The translations under genes and the position numbers were made by a program. Shown piece by piece: positions 32,442 through 41,483 of a stretch of DNA of 64,000 nt. Under the pieces are notes generated by a model that worked only from the letters and a program-made list of their open reading frames with translations, did not search any database and had not been told where the DNA came from. The DNA comes from Streptomyces sindenensis (GTDB lineage: Bacteria > Actinomycetota > Actinomycetes > Streptomycetales > Streptomycetaceae). The DNA is taken from the NCBI RefSeq assembly GCF_014649035.1, contig NZ_BMSG01000001.1:124001-188000 (forward strand), in the 5' to 3' direction. The first letter of the stretch is position 1, and each line of letters opens with the position of its first letter.

Positions 32442-33686
32442 ATGCGCACCTACCGCGAACTGTTCCGGACCCCGGAGTTCACCCCCTTCTTCGCGGCCGT
32501 CTCCGTGCAGACGGCCGCCCAGACCGCGACCGGCCTCGCCCTCGGCACCCTCGTGTACGCGCGGACGGGCTCACCCCTGCTGTCGGCGCTGGCGATGTTC
32601 GGGCCGTCGCTGGCCCAGGTGGCCGGGGCGCTGACCCTGCTGTCGGCGGCGGACCGGCTGCCGCCGCGCGCCGCCCTGACCGCTCTCGCCCTGCTGTCGG
32701 CGGGGGCAGCCTGCGTGCAGGCCGTTCCCGGGCTGCCGCTGGGGGCCTCGTTCGCCGTTCTGCTGGTGATGGGTGTGGCCGGGTCGCCGGGCGGGGGCGT
32801 GCGGTACGGGCTGCTCAACGAGATCGTGCCGCGCGAGGGGTTCCTGCTCGGCCGCTCGGTGCTGAACATGGCGGGCGGCGCGATGCAGATCTGCGGATTC
32901 GCGGCGGGCGGGGCGCTGGTGGCGGTGTTCTCGGCGCGCGGCACACTGCTGACCGGGGCGGCCCTGTACGTCGTCGCGGCGGCCGTGACCCGGCTCGGGC
33001 TGACCGCCCGGCCGGCCAGGGCGACCGGCCGCCCCTCGGTCCGGGAGACCTGGCGGACGAACGCGTCGCTCTGGTCGTCCACGCCGCGCCGGTACGTCTT
33101 CCTCGCCCTCTGGGTCCCCAACGGGCTCGTCGTCGGCTGCGAGTCCCTGTACGTGGCGTACGCGCCCGGGCACGCCGGGCTGCTCTTCGCGGGCGGGGCC
33201 CTGGGGATGCTGGCCGGGGACACGCTGGTCGGGCGGTTCGTCACGCCCCGGTGGCGCGCGCGGCTGGGGGCTCCGCTGCGGCTGCTGCTGGCCGCGCCCT
33301 ACCTCCTCTTCGCGCTGCGCCCGGGGCTGCCCCTCGCACTGGCGCTGGTCGTCGTGGCCAGTGCCGGCTTCGCCGCGAGCCTGCTGCTCCAGGAACGGCT
33401 GCTGGCACTCACCCCGCCCGGGCTGAGCGGCCAGGCGCTCGGGCTCAGCTCCTCGGGAATGCTCGCGATGCAGGGGGTGGGCGCGGCCGTGGCGGGCGGT
33501 ATCGCCCAGCTGACCTCCCCGGCCACGGGCATGGCGGCGGTCGCGGGCCTCTCCGTGGCGGTGACGCTGGCGCTGGCCCCGGGGCTGCGTACGCCGCCCG
33601 GCGCCGACGGGGGCAGACTGCTCGGAGCGGACGGATCACCGTCACCGCGAGCGCCCCGGACACCTCGCAGGGAAGAGACGACATGA
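32442..33686 (+). CDS. MFS transporter
   Basis: This 414-aa integral membrane protein has 10-12 hydrophobic segments in the MFS pattern. RPSVRETWRT sits in the central cytoplasmic loop, and there are Gly-rich helices in both halves. The C-terminal tail is Arg/Pro-rich. An efflux role is likely from the family and from the divergent ArsR-like regulator, but the substrate is unknown. Its stop codon overlaps the start of an O-acetyltransferase gene (ATGA), so the two are translationally coupled. Confidence 0.86.
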   Translation: MRTYRELFRTPEFTPFFAAVSVQTAAQTATGLALGTLVYARTGSPLLSALAMFGPSLAQVAGALTLLSAADRLPPRAALTALALLSAGAACVQAVPGLPLGASFAVLLVMGVAGSPGGGVRYGLLNEIVPREGFLLGRSVLNMAGGAMQICGFAAGGALVAVFSARGTLLTGAALYVVAAAVTRLGLTARPARATGRPSVRETWRTNASLWSSTPRRYVFLALWVPNGLVVGCESLYVAYAPGHAGLLFAGGALGMLAGDTLVGRFVTPRWRARLGAPLRLLLAAPYLLFALRPGLPLALALVVVASAGFAASLLLQERLLALTPPGLSGQALGLSSSGMLAMQGVGAAVAGGIAQLTSPATGMAAVAGLSVAVTLALAPGLRTPPGADGGRLLGADGSPSPRAPRTPRREETT

Positions 33687-34267
33687 GCGACAACGCCAGG
33701 CCCAGCCAGAAGGAAGCCATGCTCTCCGGCGAGCTGTACCTCGCCGACGACCCCGAACTGACGGCGGAGGCCCTGCACGCGGCCGTGCTGAGCGAGCGCT
33801 ACAACGCCGCGTCGGCCGCCGACCCCGAGGCCCGGCGCGCGGTCCTGGCCGAGTTGCTCGGCGAGGTGGGCGAGGGCGTGGAGGTACGGCCGCCGCTGCG
33901 GGTCGACTACGGCTACCAGACCACCATCGGCCCGCGGACGTTCATCAACTTCGGCGCGGTCCTCCTGGACGTCGCCCGCATCACCATCGGCGCGGACGTC
34001 CAGATGGGCCCCAACGTCCAGCTGCTCACCCCGACCCACCCCATCGACCCCGAGCAGCGCCGCGCCAAATGGGAGGCCGCCGAGCCGATCACCATCGGCG
34101 ACAACGTGTGGCTGGGCGGCGGGGTGATCGTCTGCCCCGGGGTGACCATCGGTGAGAACACGGTGGTCGGCGCGGGAGCGGTCGTCACGAAGGACCTGCC
34201 CGCGAACGTGGTGGCGGTCGGCAACCCGGCCCGGGTGATCCGGACGATCGGCGAACCGGAGGCGTGA
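33683..34267 (+). CDS. Maltose/galactoside O-acetyltransferase-like hexapeptide enzyme
   Basis: This 194-aa protein belongs to the LbH/MAT-GAT family, which transfers acetyl from acetyl-CoA to sugars. The N-terminal helical part (KEAMLSGELYLADDPELTAE) is typical of maltose and galactoside acetyltransferases. A left-handed beta-helix follows (TTIGPRTFINFGAVLLD, ITIGDNVWLGGGVIVCPG, GENTVVGAGAVVTKDLP). The catalytic His is in LLTPTHPIDP. ATG 33683 overlaps the MFS stop. Acetylation followed by export of a sugar or glycoside is a reasonable idea for the pair, but it is inference. Confidence 0.9.
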   Translation: MSDNARPSQKEAMLSGELYLADDPELTAEALHAAVLSERYNAASAADPEARRAVLAELLGEVGEGVEVRPPLRVDYGYQTTIGPRTFINFGAVLLDVARITIGADVQMGPNVQLLTPTHPIDPEQRRAKWEAAEPITIGDNVWLGGGVIVCPGVTIGENTVVGAGAVVTKDLPANVVAVGNPARVIRTIGEPEA

Positions 34268-34318
34268 CCCGCCGACGCGCCACGCCGTCGGCGAGCCGGA
34301 GACGTCACCGCCCGCGCC

Positions 34319-34825
34319 CTACGCCGACCGCCAGGCGTCCGTGACGCACGAGACCTCGAAGTGCCACCAGCCCTCCTCCCGCCCCCGGGTGAGCAGCGCC
34401 TTCACCCCGCGCAGATCCGCGCCGCCGGGCACGGTCAGGGCGACCAGCGGAAAGTCGGCGCTGAAGACCTCGCCCGTGAGCCCGAACCCGGCGAGCCGCT
34501 CGTGCACGGCCCGCGCGTCGTGCCCGAGCGGGCCGTCCGGCACGGGCAGCACCCGTACGGTGCAGTTGCCCGAGTCGGCCACCCGCTCGCCGGCCCAGTG
34601 CACCCCGTCCCCGTCCGTCCGGAAGCGTACGGTCTCGCCCTCGGCGACCCCGTCGCGCAGGAAGGGCACGTTGTCCACCCGCGCGGTGTCCGGGCCGAGC
34701 CGCGTCGCCCACAACCCCTCGGTCTCGTACGGCAGCGGCCGGTCCTCGCGCGGGGCCAGCCGGAACCAGACCTTGATCTGATCGGCTTCGCGGGACGGGC
34801 GCTCCGGGCCGGCGGGGGAACTCAT
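34319..34825 (-). CDS. DUF4265 family protein
   Basis: This 168-aa soluble protein matches DUF4265: an N-terminal IKVWFRLAPRED strand, then LWATRLGPDTARVDNVPFL, and later SADFPLVALTVPGGADL and EEGWWHFEVSCV. No catalytic motif is visible and the function is unknown. ATG 34825 has a GGGGGACGATGGGACC leader; an in-frame extension to 34894 is not needed. It converges with the acetyltransferase gene. Confidence 0.8.
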   Translation of the reverse strand: MSSPAGPERPSREADQIKVWFRLAPREDRPLPYETEGLWATRLGPDTARVDNVPFLRDGVAEGETVRFRTDGDGVHWAGERVADSGNCTVRVLPVPDGPLGHDARAVHERLAGFGLTGEVFSADFPLVALTVPGGADLRGVKALLTRGREEGWWHFEVSCVTDAWRSA

Positions 34826-34919
34826 GGTCCCATCGTCCCCCGCACGCGGCACGTCCGCCTGTCCACGGCCACCGTCACCACGAGGACCGGGCACGGCATC
34901 AGCTTCCCAGGTGGTGAAC

Positions 34920-34998
34920 TTCCCGTAGCCCTCTCTCCCGCTACGGGAACCCGTACGGAAGCGGGGCCCGGCCGCTGATGAGCGCCGAGCCCCGCTTC
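34920..34998 (-). terminator. Two hairpins after the PG-binding membrane protein gene
   Basis: A 10-base stem (34958-34967 with 34989-34998) and a second 10-base stem (34920-34929 with 34940-34949) follow the stop at 35018 on the minus strand. They probably terminate that gene. Confidence 0.55.
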
Positions 34999-35017
34999 GC
35001 CGCGTCTCTCGCCGGGC

Positions 35018-37279
35018 TCAGCCCTCGCCGGTCAGGCTGATGGTGACCGTGCGCTCGGCCGGGGTCTTCCCGGTGAGGGCGGTCTTCATCGCCTGGGCCA
35101 CGTCGTCCGGGCCGACCTGGTGCTTCTTCCCGTCGGCCTTGACGGCCATGATGCCGTCGAAGACGCCGTCGAGCAGCGTGTCGATCGCCTTCTTGTCGTA
35201 GACGTCGACCAGTCGGCCGTCCACCGGCTTCATGGACAGGATCTGCGGCAGCGACCGGGCCGGGCCGAACTGGATCTGCTTGGGACCGGCCTTGATGGTG
35301 ATCAGACCGGACATCGCGGGCTGGGCGAACTCCCTCATCGCCCGGTCCAGTTCCGCCTTGGTGATGGTGGGTTGGCTGATGGTGACGGGGAGTTCGACCA
35401 CTCGGGCCTTCCCGGTCTGCACCTGGGCGCGGTAGGCGTCCCGGACCGAGATCAGGGACTGGCCGGCATCCAGCTTCTTGCCCGGCTTGCCCGGCACCGC
35501 CACGGCCTTGTTCGGCTCGAAGCGGATCGTGCCGTCGTTGGCCGAGCCGGACGCGCCCGCCAGGTCGGTCAGCGCCACGCCGAGCTTCTCCTCGTCGACC
35601 GGGATCACCGGGTCGGCGGGGCGCTCCCCGCCGAACAGCGAACCGATCACCGAGACGGGGTTGTAGTCGCTGCCCGCCGCGCCGCGCACGGTCTCCTGGC
35701 TGTCCAGGGTGAGACCGGCCTTCTCGGGGTCGAGCTTCTCCTCCTTGCCGTCCACCGACAGCGTCAGAGGCGTCTTGGCCCGCTCGCCGAGGGCGGCTTC
35801 GAGCTTGGTGACCGCCTCCTCCTTCGTGCCGCCGCCGATGTCGACGCCGAGCACCGTGGTGCCCTTGGGGACCTCGGCGTGGTTCAGCAGAAGGCCCGCC
35901 CCGTACGCGATGCCGAGCAGGACGACCGCGGCGACCCCGAGCAGGACCAGCTTGGAGCGGCCCTTCTTCGCGGGGGCGGCGGGGGCCGACGCGGTCGGCG
36001 ACGCGGGGCGCGGGGCGGCGGGCCCCGGCGTGGGAACACCCGGTCCGCCCGGTCCTCCGTGGCCCGTCACCGGGGCGCCGGGGGTGCCGGGCCCACCCGG
36101 GAACGGGGTGCGCGGCTCGCTGGGCACCACGGGGATGCCGCTCGTCAGCGTGTCGCCCGAGACATGGCCGCCGGGGCCCGGCTCGGGCGCCGGGGCCTGC
36201 GGCGTGAGGATCGCGGTGTCGTCGGACATCCGGGGCGGTACGCCGCCGGGGGTGCCCGGGACCATCGGGCCGGGGCCGCCGAGGCCCGGAACGCCGTCGA
36301 GGTTCGGGGTCAGCGAGGAGGTGCCGGTGGCCGGTCCCGTGGTGGGGCCGGACGGGCCGGGCGTACGCGCTCCGGAGCCGGGGGTGGCACGCGGGCCGCC
36401 GCCGGGGGGCTCGGTGCCGTAGCTGTCGAGCGCACTGCGGCCGGGGCCGGAGCCGGGCGCACCCGGTCCGCCGCCGGACTTCGGGGCGTCCGAGAAGTAC
36501 GGCAGGTCGGGGCGCGAACGTCCCGCGCCCCCGTCGGACGCGCCACCGGGACCGCCCGGGCCGCCGGGGCCGGGACCAGCGGGACCGCCCGAGCCGGGAC
36601 CGGGGGGTCCGGCGGGGGCCGGACCGCCCATGCCGCCGGGTGCCGGGCCGCCGAGGCCGCCCGAACCCGGGCCGCCCTGGCCACCCGGACCGCCGGGCGC
36701 GCCCGCGCCCGGACCACCCTGGCCGGCCGTCGCCGGGCCTGCGGTCGGGGCCTTGCGCGGGGCGAACCAGTCGCTGCCGCTCTTCTCCCGGGCCGGCTTC
36801 TCCGCGGGCGTCGGGTCGGTGGCCGGGCCGCCGTCCCCGGACCGGTCCGCGGGCGCACCGCCGTTGGAGCCGGCGCTCGGGCCGCCGGAGCGGTCCGGGG
36901 ATCCGGCACCGGGGCTCGCGTTCCCACCGGCGCCCGGTGCGGCCGGCGGCGTGCCGGGACGCGGGGTCGCACCCGTGCGCTCGGCGTCGGAACGGCCGCC
37001 GCCGGAGATGTCGCTCTCCGCCATCGGCGTACGCATGACGACCGGCGGGATGGGACGCGAGCCGGGGATGTTGATCCGGATGCGCGTCGTCAGCGTCGTC
37101 TCGGTCTTCGGTTCCTCGGGCCGGGGCGGATCCACGGATTCCGGGTTCTCGTCAGAGCCGTCCCGCGACGGGTGGAGCGACGGATACTGGCGGGATCCGT
37201 ACGGCGGCGTACCCGAGGGGTACGCGGCTCCGCCACGGCCCTGGGGCCCGGAGGACGAACTGTCAGTTTCACGACTCAA
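35018..37279 (-). CDS. Membrane protein with peptidoglycan-binding (VanW-type) domains
   Basis: This 753-aa protein has three parts. Residues 1 to about 430 are a Gly/Pro-rich, probably disordered cytoplasmic arm with many GPGG-type repeats and several acidic/basic patches. A basic KKGRSK stretch and one transmembrane helix (about 440-465) follow. The extracellular part has two copies of a PG_binding_4 domain, for example TTVLGVDIGGGTKEEAVTKLEAAL, and ends in TISLTGEG; such domains accompany VanW or L,D-transpeptidase proteins. No transpeptidase catalytic Cys is present. It probably links the membrane to the cell wall. Confidence 0.82.
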   Translation of the reverse strand: MSRETDSSSSGPQGRGGAAYPSGTPPYGSRQYPSLHPSRDGSDENPESVDPPRPEEPKTETTLTTRIRINIPGSRPIPPVVMRTPMAESDISGGGRSDAERTGATPRPGTPPAAPGAGGNASPGAGSPDRSGGPSAGSNGGAPADRSGDGGPATDPTPAEKPAREKSGSDWFAPRKAPTAGPATAGQGGPGAGAPGGPGGQGGPGSGGLGGPAPGGMGGPAPAGPPGPGSGGPAGPGPGGPGGPGGASDGGAGRSRPDLPYFSDAPKSGGGPGAPGSGPGRSALDSYGTEPPGGGPRATPGSGARTPGPSGPTTGPATGTSSLTPNLDGVPGLGGPGPMVPGTPGGVPPRMSDDTAILTPQAPAPEPGPGGHVSGDTLTSGIPVVPSEPRTPFPGGPGTPGAPVTGHGGPGGPGVPTPGPAAPRPASPTASAPAAPAKKGRSKLVLLGVAAVVLLGIAYGAGLLLNHAEVPKGTTVLGVDIGGGTKEEAVTKLEAALGERAKTPLTLSVDGKEEKLDPEKAGLTLDSQETVRGAAGSDYNPVSVIGSLFGGERPADPVIPVDEEKLGVALTDLAGASGSANDGTIRFEPNKAVAVPGKPGKKLDAGQSLISVRDAYRAQVQTGKARVVELPVTISQPTITKAELDRAMREFAQPAMSGLITIKAGPKQIQFGPARSLPQILSMKPVDGRLVDVYDKKAIDTLLDGVFDGIMAVKADGKKHQVGPDDVAQAMKTALTGKTPAERTVTISLTGEG

Positions 37280-37454
37280 AGCAGGTTCTCCCGATTGGCT
37301 CCGCCGCCCGTACTTCCCCCATGCCGCAGGCCAGGGGACGGCTCGGCGCGCGCACCACCATACTGGCCGCCGCCGTCGGACACTCCGCGACCGGGTGAAA
37401 CCTCCACCCCTGCCTCACACCTGTGAGGGTCGCCGACGACCCGGACATGGCACT

Positions 37455-37943
37455 TCATGTACCGGACCGGCCGCTGCGGATGGCTGATTGCGGCACCTTG
37501 GACGTGGTGGCGCAGATCACAGCGACGGCCGTGCCGCCGAGCATGAAGAGCACCAGGCCGAGTTCGTCACCGAAGACGTAGTCGCCCTCCGGCCGGCCGC
37601 TCAGCAGAAGGAAGACCGTGATGAACCATCCCGCCGCCGGGGCGAGCGCGCCGATCTGGGTACGGGTCAGGATCCGGCCGCCGTAGAAGAGGCCGCCGGA
37701 GCCGAGCAGGGCGATGATCAACCCGCCCGGGAACCAGGCCGCTTGGACGAGGGTTCCGGCGAGGGCGACGAGCGCGCCGAGGACCGCGAGGCCCGAATAA
37801 GCGGCGATCCGGGCCGGGTTCGGCCGGGCTGCGAAACCGTAGGGCTCGGGCCCCCTGGGCTCGGGCTCCCTGGGGGGCGCGTTCCGTCGCGGCGCCTGGG
37901 AGGAGTCCGCACGCCCGCGGGCCTTTTTGGGGTTGCCGCTCAT
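37455..37943 (-). CDS. DUF6113-like integral membrane protein
   Basis: This 162-aa protein has a basic, Pro/Arg-rich N-terminus followed by four hydrophobic helices ([61 protein letters not shown]). ATG 37943 overlaps the mshB stop in an ATGA junction, so it is translated together with mshB. Such membrane proteins commonly accompany mshB in Streptomyces, but the function is unknown. Confidence 0.83.
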   Translation of the reverse strand: MSGNPKKARGRADSSQAPRRNAPPREPEPRGPEPYGFAARPNPARIAAYSGLAVLGALVALAGTLVQAAWFPGGLIIALLGSGGLFYGGRILTRTQIGALAPAAGWFITVFLLLSGRPEGDYVFGDELGLVLFMLGGTAVAVICATTSKVPQSAIRSGRSGT

Positions 37944-38857
37944 GCCGCGCCTCCCTCGGCGCCCGGGGCGTCCGCGAGCGGGACGCCCGCGAACAGGTCG
38001 CTCTCCCGCTCCGGCCCGGCCACCCCGCGAACGCCGCGCACCAGTTGGTAGCACTCGGTCGTCAGCAGGGGCTGGCCGAGATCGTTGGAGAGGGCGAAGA
38101 AGGGACCGTCCACCGCGATCTGGGTGCCGTGGGCGCGCATCGCCGCCGACTTCGCCCCGGCGTACGCCGATCCGTCGATCTCCGCGGTGATCTGCTCCGC
38201 GTCGGTCACGCCCGGGACGTCGGCCACCGCCGCGATGCCGGGAAAGGCGTCGGGCGCGGTGGTGCGCAGCCGGTCGAAGGCGGCCTCCAGCACCTCGCGC
38301 TCCACCCGGTTCCAGTAGATCTTGGCGATGGTGTGCGGGGCGTCGGAGCCGTACGCCGGGTCGGCGGCCAGGTCGGCGGCGCGCATCGCGACGCGGTGGG
38401 CCTGGATGTGGTCGGGGTGGCCGTAGCCCCCGTCCGGGTCGTAGGTGACCAGGACCTGGGGGCGGACCTCGCGGATCACCTCGACGAGGTGGGCGGCCGC
38501 CTCGTCCACCGGGGTGGACCAGAAGGAGCCGGGGCGGCCGTTCTGTTCGGCGCCCATCATCCCGGAGTCCCGGTAGCGGCCCGCGCCGCCGAGGAAGCGG
38601 TGGTCGGTGATGCCGAGCTCCCGCATCGCCGCGGCCAGCTCGCCGACCCGGTGGGGGCCCAGCGCGTCGTCCCGGTCCGCGGTGAGGCGGGCGAGCGCGG
38701 GCGGGATGACCTCGCCCTCCTCGCCGAGCGTGCACGTCACCAGGGTGACGTGGGCGCCCTCGGCCGCATACCTGGCCATGGTGGCGCCGTTGTTGATCGA
38801 CTCGTCGTCGGGATGCGCGTGCACGAGCAGCAGGCGGCGGGCGGGGAGGTCCTTCAT
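37940..38857 (-). CDS. mshB: GlcNAc-inositol deacetylase of mycothiol biosynthesis
   Basis: This 305-aa zinc deacetylase removes acetate from 1-D-myo-inosityl-2-acetamido-2-deoxy-glucopyranoside, the second step of mycothiol synthesis. The zinc and catalytic motif AHPDDE lies at residues 14-19 and the second zinc His is in [10 protein letters not shown]. The family segment [12 protein letters not shown] is present. ATG 38857 gives the usual [12 protein letters not shown] start; GTG 38866 is an alternative. It is cotranscribed with the downstream membrane protein. The gene confirms an actinobacterial host, since mycothiol is restricted to that phylum. Confidence 0.95.
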   Translation of the reverse strand: MKDLPARRLLLVHAHPDDESINNGATMARYAAEGAHVTLVTCTLGEEGEVIPPALARLTADRDDALGPHRVGELAAAMRELGITDHRFLGGAGRYRDSGMMGAEQNGRPGSFWSTPVDEAAAHLVEVIREVRPQVLVTYDPDGGYGHPDHIQAHRVAMRAADLAADPAYGSDAPHTIAKIYWNRVEREVLEAAFDRLRTTAPDAFPGIAAVADVPGVTDAEQITAEIDGSAYAGAKSAAMRAHGTQIAVDGPFFALSNDLGQPLLTTECYQLVRGVRGVAGPERESDLFAGVPLADAPGAEGGAA

Positions 38858-38940
38858 GGGGACCACCCTACGAGCCCGGAGGCCCCCCGTGCCCCCGCGC
38901 CCTCACGCCCGCCTGCCGCCCCCGGCGGCCGACGTCCGGA

Positions 38941-39135
38941 TCAGAACTTGATGCTGCTGATCATTCCCGCCACGTTGGTCGTCAGATCGGAGATGGTCGG
39001 TGCGATGGACGAACTCGCGATGTAGAAGCCGAGCAGCATGCAGACCACCGCGTGCCCTCCCTTCAGCCCCGATTTCTTGATCAGCAGGAAGACGATGATC
39101 GCCAGCAGCACTACCGCCGAAATCGAGAGCGCCAC
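38941..39135 (-). CDS. Small membrane protein (64 aa)
   Basis: This 64-aa protein has two hydrophobic segments (SAVVLLAIIVFLLI and AVVCMLLGFYIASS) joined by KKSGLKGGH, and a short polar tail. The GTG at 39135 has GGAGGTG about eight bases upstream. No family can be named with confidence. Confidence 0.78.
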   Translation of the reverse strand: MALSISAVVLLAIIVFLLIKKSGLKGGHAVVCMLLGFYIASSSIAPTISDLTTNVAGMISSIKF

Positions 39136-39326
39136 GGCGGTTCACCTCCATCGGTACGTTCGGACGGTCGGAACGGGGGTACACGGTGTGCGGGTTGTCA
39201 GCGGGTTCCTACCCACCGAGCGCTACGGATCATAACTTTCCGTCCCAACGCATTGATCGGGGCACAGCAGCACGAGGGGCGCACGAACCGTGCCACGCGG
39301 CCGAGTTCGGCACTAGGTTCAGAGCC

Positions 39327-41453
39327 ATGACCTCGCAGAAGCTGTCCTTTCCCCGCCAGCACGCCCGGACCCAGCGCTTCACTCTCGGCGCACCTCGCGC
39401 CTTCACCGTCTCACCGGATGAGACACGTGTGATCTTCCTGCGGTCCACGTCCGGAACGGACCGGACCACCCGGCTCTGGGTGCTCGACCCGGCGACCGGC
39501 GAGGAGCGGGTCGCCGCCGATCCCGACGTCCTGCTGGGCGGTTCGGCGGAGAAGCTGTCGGCGCGGGAGCGGGCCCGGCGGGAGCGGACCCGGGAGGGTT
39601 CGGCGGGGATCGTCTCCTACGCGGTGGACGCGGCGGCGGAGTTGGCCGCGTTCGCGCTGTCCGGAAAGGTGTACGTCGCCGAACTGCGGGCCGGGACCGC
39701 GCGGGCGCTGCCGGTGCCGGGTCCGGTGATCGACCCCCGCCCGTCCCCCGACGGCCGGCACATCGCGTACGTGGCCCAGGGCGCGCTGCGGGTGGTGGAG
39801 GCGACGGGCGAGGGCGACCGGGCGCTGGCCGAGCCGGAGGACCCCCAGGTCACCTATGGTCTGGCCGAGTTCATCGCGGCCGAGGAGATGCACCGCCACC
39901 GGGGTTTCTGGTGGTCGCCCGAGTCGGACCGGCTGCTGGTCGCGCGGGCCGACGAGAGCCCCGTACAGCGGTGGTACATCGCCGATCCGGCGCACCCCGA
40001 GCGCAGGCCGGCCGAGGTCGCCTACCCGGCGGCGGGAACGCCCGACGCGGAGGTGCGGCTCTTCGTGATGGACCTGGAGGGGGACCGTACCGAAGTGGTC
40101 TGGGACCGGGAGGCGTTCCCGTATCTGGCCCAGGTGCACTGGTCGGCCGCGGGCGCCCCGCTGCTGCTGGTGCAGGCCCGTGACCAGCGCAGTCAGCGGT
40201 ATCTGGCGGTGGATCCGGAGACCGGCGCGACCCGGCTCGTCCATGTCGACGAGGACCCGGTCTGGCTGGATCTCTTCCCCGGGGTGCCCGCGTGGGCGCC
40301 GGACGGGCGGCTGGTGCGGATCGCCGACGAGGGCGGCGCGCGGGTGCTGGCGGTCGGGGACCGGCCGCTCACCGGGTCGCAGCTGCACGTCCAGGCGGTG
40401 CTGGACATCGGGGAGTCGGACATCCTGATCTCGGCGGTGGCCGGTGAGGACGCGGCCGAGCCGGAGGTCGGACAGATCCATGTGTACCGGGTCAACGAGC
40501 TGGGAATCGAGCGGATTTCCGAAGGGGTGGGTGTGCACTCCGCGGTCCGCTCGGGCGCTCTGTCGGTGGTGGTCTCGGCCGTTCCCGAGGAGCCCGGAAC
40601 CGCCGCGTGGGTCGTGCGGGACGGCAAGCGGCTGGTCCGCGTCGCGAGCTTCGCCCAGGAGCCGGTGCTCGCCGCCCGCGTGACCCTGACCGAGGGGGGC
40701 GCACGGCGGATTCCGTGCGCCGTGCTGCTTCCGTCGGACTACCAGGAGTCGGACGGTCCGCTTCCGGTCCTGCTGGATCCGTACGGTGGTCCGCACGGCC
40801 GCCGGGTGGTCGCCGCCCACAACCCGCACCTGACGTCACAGTGGTTCGCGGACCAGGGCTTCGCGGTGGTCGTGGCGGACGGGCGGGGCGCGCCGGGCCG
40901 TTCGCCGGCCTGGGAGAAGGCGGTGCGGGACGACTTCACCCTCACCCTGGACGACCAGATCGAGGCGCTGGAGGGGCTCGCGGGGCGGTTCCCGCTGGAT
41001 CTGTCCCGGGTGGCGATCCGCGGCTGGTCCTACGGCGGCTATCTGGCGGGCCTCGCGGCGCTGCGCCGCCCGGACGTCTTCCACGCGGCCGTGGTGGGCG
41101 CCCCGGTCACGGACTGGCGGCTGTACGACACCCACTACACCGAGCGCTACCTCGGCGATCCGGCCCGGCAGCCGGAGGTGTACGCGGCCAACTCCCTGGT
41201 CACCGACGACGGGCTGTCCGAACCCGCTTCCGAGGTGCGCCCGATGATGATCGTGCACGGGCTCGCGGACGACAACGTGGTGGTCGCGCACGCCCTGCGG
41301 CTGTCCTCGGCGCTGCTGGCGGCCGGGCGGCCGCACGAGGTGCTGCCGCTCAGCGGGGTGACGCACATGACGCCGCAGGAGCAGGTCGCGGAGAACCTGC
41401 TCCTGCTCCAGGTGGACTTCCTCAAGCGGTCGTTGGGGATGTCCGGCGCCTGA
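39327..41453 (+). CDS. S9 family prolyl oligopeptidase/dipeptidyl peptidase
   Basis: This 708-aa serine peptidase has an N-terminal beta-propeller (about residues 40-450) that limits access, and a C-terminal alpha/beta-hydrolase domain. The catalytic triad is Ser568 (GWSYGG), Asp648 (HGLADDNV) and His680 (SGVTHM). It cleaves short peptides after proline or alanine. No signal peptide is seen, so it is probably cytoplasmic, where it could act on peptides imported by the oligopeptide permeases encoded downstream (inference). ATG 39327 was chosen for fit to the family start. Confidence 0.92.
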   Translation: MTSQKLSFPRQHARTQRFTLGAPRAFTVSPDETRVIFLRSTSGTDRTTRLWVLDPATGEERVAADPDVLLGGSAEKLSARERARRERTREGSAGIVSYAVDAAAELAAFALSGKVYVAELRAGTARALPVPGPVIDPRPSPDGRHIAYVAQGALRVVEATGEGDRALAEPEDPQVTYGLAEFIAAEEMHRHRGFWWSPESDRLLVARADESPVQRWYIADPAHPERRPAEVAYPAAGTPDAEVRLFVMDLEGDRTEVVWDREAFPYLAQVHWSAAGAPLLLVQARDQRSQRYLAVDPETGATRLVHVDEDPVWLDLFPGVPAWAPDGRLVRIADEGGARVLAVGDRPLTGSQLHVQAVLDIGESDILISAVAGEDAAEPEVGQIHVYRVNELGIERISEGVGVHSAVRSGALSVVVSAVPEEPGTAAWVVRDGKRLVRVASFAQEPVLAARVTLTEGGARRIPCAVLLPSDYQESDGPLPVLLDPYGGPHGRRVVAAHNPHLTSQWFADQGFAVVVADGRGAPGRSPAWEKAVRDDFTLTLDDQIEALEGLAGRFPLDLSRVAIRGWSYGGYLAGLAALRRPDVFHAAVVGAPVTDWRLYDTHYTERYLGDPARQPEVYAANSLVTDDGLSEPASEVRPMMIVHGLADDNVVVAHALRLSSALLAAGRPHEVLPLSGVTHMTPQEQVAENLLLLQVDFLKRSLGMSGA

Positions 41454-41483
41454 GCCGCCCGCCGCTCCCCGTCCGCCCCCGGA

